Source: a virus
DNA: 58,888 nt
Strand: one strand, 5' to 3'
IMG/VR virus record: IMGVR_UViG_3300044612_001932
Coordinates: 1 to 58,888 of that record
Part shown: one piece after another, positions 57,782 to 58,888 of the stretch
How the letters are laid out: every line of letters starts with the position of its first letter
How positions within the stretch are numbered: position 1 is the stretch's first letter
Made by a program: the position numbers and the translations under genes
Notes under the pieces: model-generated
Databases searched by the model: none
Seen by the model: the letters and a program-made list of their open reading frames with translations, nothing else
Told to the model about the DNA's origin: nothing

Positions 57782-57978
57782 CTAAAATTAAAATATCCAA
57801 ACGTAATTATGTTGAAGTCTATCAATGGATGACTAAAAAATTCGGTTATCACAATGACGGTGCAAACTGGATGATTGTTACCTATGCAAAATTAAGTCCA
57901 GAAACAGACGAAACTTATCTTGAAATTTACCAAGGTGATCCAGTAAAAATAACATTAGCCATCATCAGATGGAGTTGA
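57778..57978 (+). CDS. WF-(K/R)W family small protein 23
   Basis: 66 aa from ATG 57778. VYQWMTKKFGYHNDGANWMI V, then DPVKITLAIIRWS. The terminal TGG AGT supplies GGAG nine bases before ATG 57982. Confidence 0.72.
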   Translation: MTKIKISKRNYVEVYQWMTKKFGYHNDGANWMIVTYAKLSPETDETYLEIYQGDPVKITLAIIRWS

Positions 57979-57981
57979 AAA

Positions 57982-58257
57982 ATGAAAGTAATTAAATTAG
58001 ACAAACGATATACAATGTCCAACTTTGGATTCACGCATGCTATCCAATTCGATGACTATAAATCTGCTGTTGGAAAAATAGCAAGATTTTTGTCATCCAA
58101 ATATGGCCCTGAGCCATATACTCATCTACAAAAAATACATCATCCATGGACTTGTGACAGCAAGTATATAAACAAAAAGCTCCGATGTCGGATCTTTGTT
58201 AAAAATGAAACAGTTATCACACTAGCTTTACTGAGTGTAGATCTTACCAATCCGTAA
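57982..58257 (+). CDS. Diverged WF-(K/R)W family small protein 24
   Basis: 91 aa. N-terminus MKVIKLDKRYTMSNFGFTHA is like gene 1 (48109: SKLDKRYTGHQYFKYS). The middle FLSSKYGPEPYTH resembles the WCxxxFG core, and the end RIFVKNETVITLALLSVDL lacks the Trp-Gly/Ser. It is the last gene before a terminator, so no downstream ribosome site is needed. Confidence 0.68.
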   Translation: MKVIKLDKRYTMSNFGFTHAIQFDDYKSAVGKIARFLSSKYGPEPYTHLQKIHHPWTCDSKYINKKLRCRIFVKNETVITLALLSVDLTNP

Positions 58258-58262
58258 TTTAC

Positions 58263-58288
58263 AAAACCCTCTTCGGAGGGTTTTTCTT
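58263..58288 (+). terminator. Rho-independent terminator with UUCG tetraloop
   Basis: AAAACCCTC-TTCG-GAGGGTTTT followed by TCTTT, directly after the last WF-KW gene. A classic strong terminator that ends the second early operon. Confidence 0.92.
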
Positions 58289-58319
58289 TGACTAAATATT
58301 ATAAACGGAGGATATATCC

Positions 58320-58640
58320 ATGGGACAGTTTTTAATATATTCAATCATATTCGCATGTGGTTGGTTAGCTAATCATTATATGTTTAAGTACCATATGATC
58401 GAGCATCCAGAAAAAATGCAAGATATGATTGAAGAACTCAAAGAAATAAAAAAGATCAATGATCAAAACAAATTTAATGCCAAAGAACCCGATGTAATTG
58501 TCAGGGTTGAATATCATGGAACATTGACCTATTTATTTAATACTGAATCTGGGCAATTCCTTGGGCAAGGGTTAACTATCGAAGAAGCATTGGAGAAGGC
58601 TATTGTTAGATTCCCTGATACCAAATTTTTTGTGGAATGA
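58320..58640 (+). CDS. Membrane-anchored phage protein B
   Basis: 106 aa. N-terminal transmembrane helix (LIYSIIFACGWLANHYMF), a coiled-coil linker (MQDMIEELKEIKKINDQNK), and a C-terminal domain (VRVEYHGTLTYLFNTESGQF LGQGLTIEEALEKAIVRFP) paralogous to the one at 57201. GGAGGATATATCC precedes the ATG, a strong ribosome site. Between two terminators; its promoter is not obvious. Function unknown. Confidence 0.72.
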   Translation: MGQFLIYSIIFACGWLANHYMFKYHMIEHPEKMQDMIEELKEIKKINDQNKFNAKEPDVIVRVEYHGTLTYLFNTESGQFLGQGLTIEEALEKAIVRFPDTKFFVE

Positions 58641-58647
58641 TAGATAC

Positions 58648-58675
58648 AAAAAAGCCCACATATGTGGGCTTTTTT
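58648..58675. terminator. Bidirectional terminator
   Basis: Perfect 28-bp palindrome (AAAAAAGCCCACAT and its complement) between convergent stops at 58640 (+) and 58677 (-). The stem GCCCACA is also used in the terminator at 17195-17222. Confidence 0.92.
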
Positions 58676-58676
58676 C

Positions 58677-58888
58677 TTAATGGCGGTTTGGATAGATCAC
58701 TTTGAATTCTTTACCAACTTTCTTTGCAAAATCATGGGTGTACCATGTTCCACCGGTTGGCTGAGGTGAATCCTCCCATGGGATGACCAACAGTATATCA
58801 GCTTCGTGAACAATATGGCGATTTCTTTCAAAATATGAGAATGGTTCACGTACTTCATCTGACTCATGAAATGCTCGTAGTGATGCAA
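58677..58888 (-). CDS. SLOG/DprA-like protein, C-terminal part (partial)
   Basis: The last 69 codons of a minus-strand gene that enters from beyond 58888; stop TAA 58677-58679. FSYFERNRHIVHEADILLVI P, then PTGGTWYTHDFAKKVGKEFK VIYPN shows the R-N-R-x-I-V ... D-x-L-L-x-x-P ... GGT-W-x-T ... A-x-K-x-G-K pattern of SLOG (DprA/lysine-decarboxylase-like) nucleotide-binding proteins. Function in phage unknown. A different frame over the same bases is a shadow. Confidence 0.7.
   Translation of the reverse strand, partial: ASLRAFHESDEVREPFSYFERNRHIVHEADILLVIPWEDSPQPTGGTWYTHDFAKKVGKEFKVIYPNRH

Noticed and set aside
58697-58888. Minus-strand 63-aa frame beginning MHHYEHFMSQMKYV
   Set aside because: The neighbouring frame (58677-58888) has SLOG/DprA-like motifs and continues beyond the window; the 63-aa frame starts with TTG and has no recognisable features.
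1-58888. tRNA, rRNA or CRISPR features
   Set aside because: No cloverleaf-like or array-like structure was recognised on either strand; a tRNAscan run would be decisive for tRNAs.

Overview
This AT-rich window looks like part of a large T4-like (myovirus-type) phage genome. The evidence is a class Ia ribonucleotide reductase operon carrying homing endonucleases, T4-type late promoters (TATAAATA and one-base variants) in front of most minus-strand genes, about 30 kb of tail-fibre and adhesin genes, a lytic transglycosylase, and tightly packed small genes with ATGA/TGATG start-stop overlaps. A 5-aminolevulinate synthase (the C4 haem route, used by Alphaproteobacteria) and a heptose-epimerase-like LPS gene point to a Gram-negative and possibly alphaproteobacterial host. 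The host call is an inference. I saw no tRNA, rRNA or CRISPR array.

Layout. 1-3.6 kb (-): tail-fibre genes. 3.6-9.9 kb (-): nucleotide metabolism, with nrdA split in two by a GIY-YIG endonuclease, nrdB, glutaredoxin, an Lsm-like protein and small genes; two promoters here each lie inside an inverted repeat. 10-12.6 kb (-): a beta-helix tailspike. 12.7-19.1 kb (-): PD-(D/E)XK exonuclease, a probable head or core protein with a candidate programmed -1 frameshift, a nucleotidyltransferase, a highly expressed small protein and a metallopeptidase, with one early-type plus-strand gene at 18.1 kb. 19.2-40.7 kb (-): the adhesin arsenal, made of an S74-chaperone fibre of 1936 aa, three tandem LamG-like adhesins, a collagen-like fibre of 1192 aa and several fibres sharing one N-terminal anchor. 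40.7-48.0 kb: cargo, with ALAS (+), a GIY-YIG/NUMOD3 endonuclease (+), a secreted DNA/RNA nuclease, DUF454, YqgE/AlgH, lytic transglycosylase and an HldD-like epimerase (-).

48.1-58.6 kb (+): a dense cassette of small genes opened by a perfect sigma70 consensus promoter. About 24 of its products share a C-terminal signature, roughly hydrophobic-x-F-x-x-E-x-D-x-(T/N)-W-F-h-h-(K/R)-W-(G/S). I know no function for this family. The codons of the final Trp-Gly/Ser repeatedly supply the Shine-Dalgarno sequence of the next gene. This array is the best candidate for an undescribed system in the window. A standalone TnpB element has inserted in the cassette and split one of its genes. DUF3307, a hotdog thioesterase and two membrane-anchored paralogues are interspersed. 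The window ends in a convergent terminator and a partial SLOG/DprA-like gene (-).

Working together: nrdA/nrdB/glutaredoxin supply dNTPs; late promoters drive the virion and fibre genes; several proteins with short (K/R)xxE(F/I)L-type N-termini may be packaged into the head; the plus-strand cassette is probably early host-takeover or accessory functions. All homology statements come from reading motifs, not from database searches.
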